NCBI RefSeq assembly: GCF_004339015.1
Contig: NZ_SMFQ01000002.1
Span: 497,351 to 561,350 of the forward strand
Reading direction: 5' to 3'
Source: Cocleimonas flava
GTDB lineage: Bacteria > Pseudomonadota > Gammaproteobacteria > Thiotrichales > Thiotrichaceae
Length of the DNA stretch: 64,000 nt
Under the pieces are notes generated by a model that made no database searches, was not told the DNA's origin, and was given only the letters and a program-made list of their open reading frames with translations. Of this stretch, positions 63,817 through 64,000 are shown one piece after another. The position numbers were made by a program, and so were the translations under genes. Each line of letters starts with the position of its first letter. Positions within the stretch are counted from its first letter, which is position 1.

Positions 63817-64000
63817 CTATATATCATTTTTTAAACGTATTCCTCTACGTTTTGGTTTTGAACTAGCCGCACTCTTCTTTGTTTCTGTTGGCTTCGTTGA
63901 TGTTTTTGGTTTGGTTTTTGGTTTGGCTGTTGTTTTTGCTTCAGTCTTCGTCTTTGGCTTCGTCTTTGACTTAGTTTTCGACGATGCCTTATTCTTGGCA
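63817..64000 (-). CDS. Lysine-rich C-terminal tail of a gene running off the window (partial)
   Basis: A minus-strand frame ends with TAG at 63817-63819 and continues past the right edge. The visible 60 residues are a repeated Lys/Thr/Pro/Ala tail (KTKSKTKPKTKTEAKTTAKP) ending KRRGIRLKNDI, like the tail of histone H1-type or other DNA-binding proteins. The start and main domain are not in the window, so the function is unknown. It is only 18 bp upstream of the proline-rich gene and is probably the first or an early gene of this operon. Confidence 0.65.
   Translation of the reverse strand, partial: AKNKASSKTKSKTKPKTKTEAKTTAKPKTKPKTSTKPTETKKSAASSKPKRRGIRLKNDI

Noticed and set aside
1-64000. 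CRISPR array, prophage, integrase, transposase, tRNA or rRNA
   Set aside because: I looked for spaced direct repeats, cloverleaf-like intergenic pieces and transposase/integrase motifs in the coding frames and found none I could support. Small or diverged elements could still be missed by eye.

Overview
The window looks like the chromosome of a free-living, AT-rich gammaproteobacterium. The housekeeping genes support this: a ygfB-pepP-ubiH-ubiI operon in the order known from E. coli and Pseudomonas, a zapB-like/zapA pair, a sigma-32 gene, an xseB-ispA-dxs operon and hemL. A lineage near the Thiotrichales would fit the low GC and gene content, but the sequence read alone does not fix the genus. 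No rRNA, tRNA, CRISPR array, prophage or transposase gene was recognised.

Layout. 1-5763: the 3'-truncated end of a CPA1 sodium/proton antiporter and the ubiquinone/aminopeptidase operon, all on the minus strand. 5859-46389: about 40 kb of surface-polysaccharide genes, more AT-rich than the flanks. It starts with minus-strand glycosyltransferases, a KpsC-like module, two zinc-ribbon methyltransferases and a 1396-residue sulfotransferase/glycosyltransferase fusion. Next come two small plus-strand sulfotransferases. A minus-strand block then encodes a parvulin isomerase, a secreted acidic protein and a small exported protein. A long plus-strand run follows (21386-44722): cysC, ugd, a DHH phosphoesterase, a second cysC, two nucleotide-sugar enzymes around an SqdB-type UDP-sulfoquinovose synthase, a GT4 transferase, a flippase, a polymerase-like membrane protein, further sulfotransferases, a deacetylase, a Tat-exported beta-helix protein, a sugar aminotransferase, a WbpM-type dehydratase and the Wza-Wzb-Wzc export machine. 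A convergent Wzi gene closes it. 46447-47018: zapA and a zapB-like gene. 47429-51694: an AapJQMP general amino-acid ABC transporter. 51899-58753: an EamA transporter, dxs-ispA-xseB, a tiny plus-strand membrane ORF, rpoH behind a perfect CIRCE operator, and hemL. 58997-64000: a six-gene minus-strand cluster of unknown function (dynamin/EHD-like GTPase, coiled-coil membrane protein, membrane-anchored TPR protein, orphan ParA ATPase, proline-rich membrane protein, lysine-rich tail).

How it works together. The polysaccharide locus reads as a Wzx/Wzy-dependent capsule or exopolysaccharide system specialised for sulfur. It has five sulfotransferase domains, two APS kinases to make PAPS, a DHH phosphoesterase of a family able to remove the by-product pAp, and a sulfoquinovose synthase that would place a sulfonate in the glycan. 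The second candidate for an undescribed system is the ParA/TPR/dynamin-like cluster at the right edge. Two further signals stand out: a roughly 27-bp dispersed repeat with a C6-YACTT core and a T-tract (eleven arms in 64 kb), and a CIRCE element placing rpoH under probable HrcA control.
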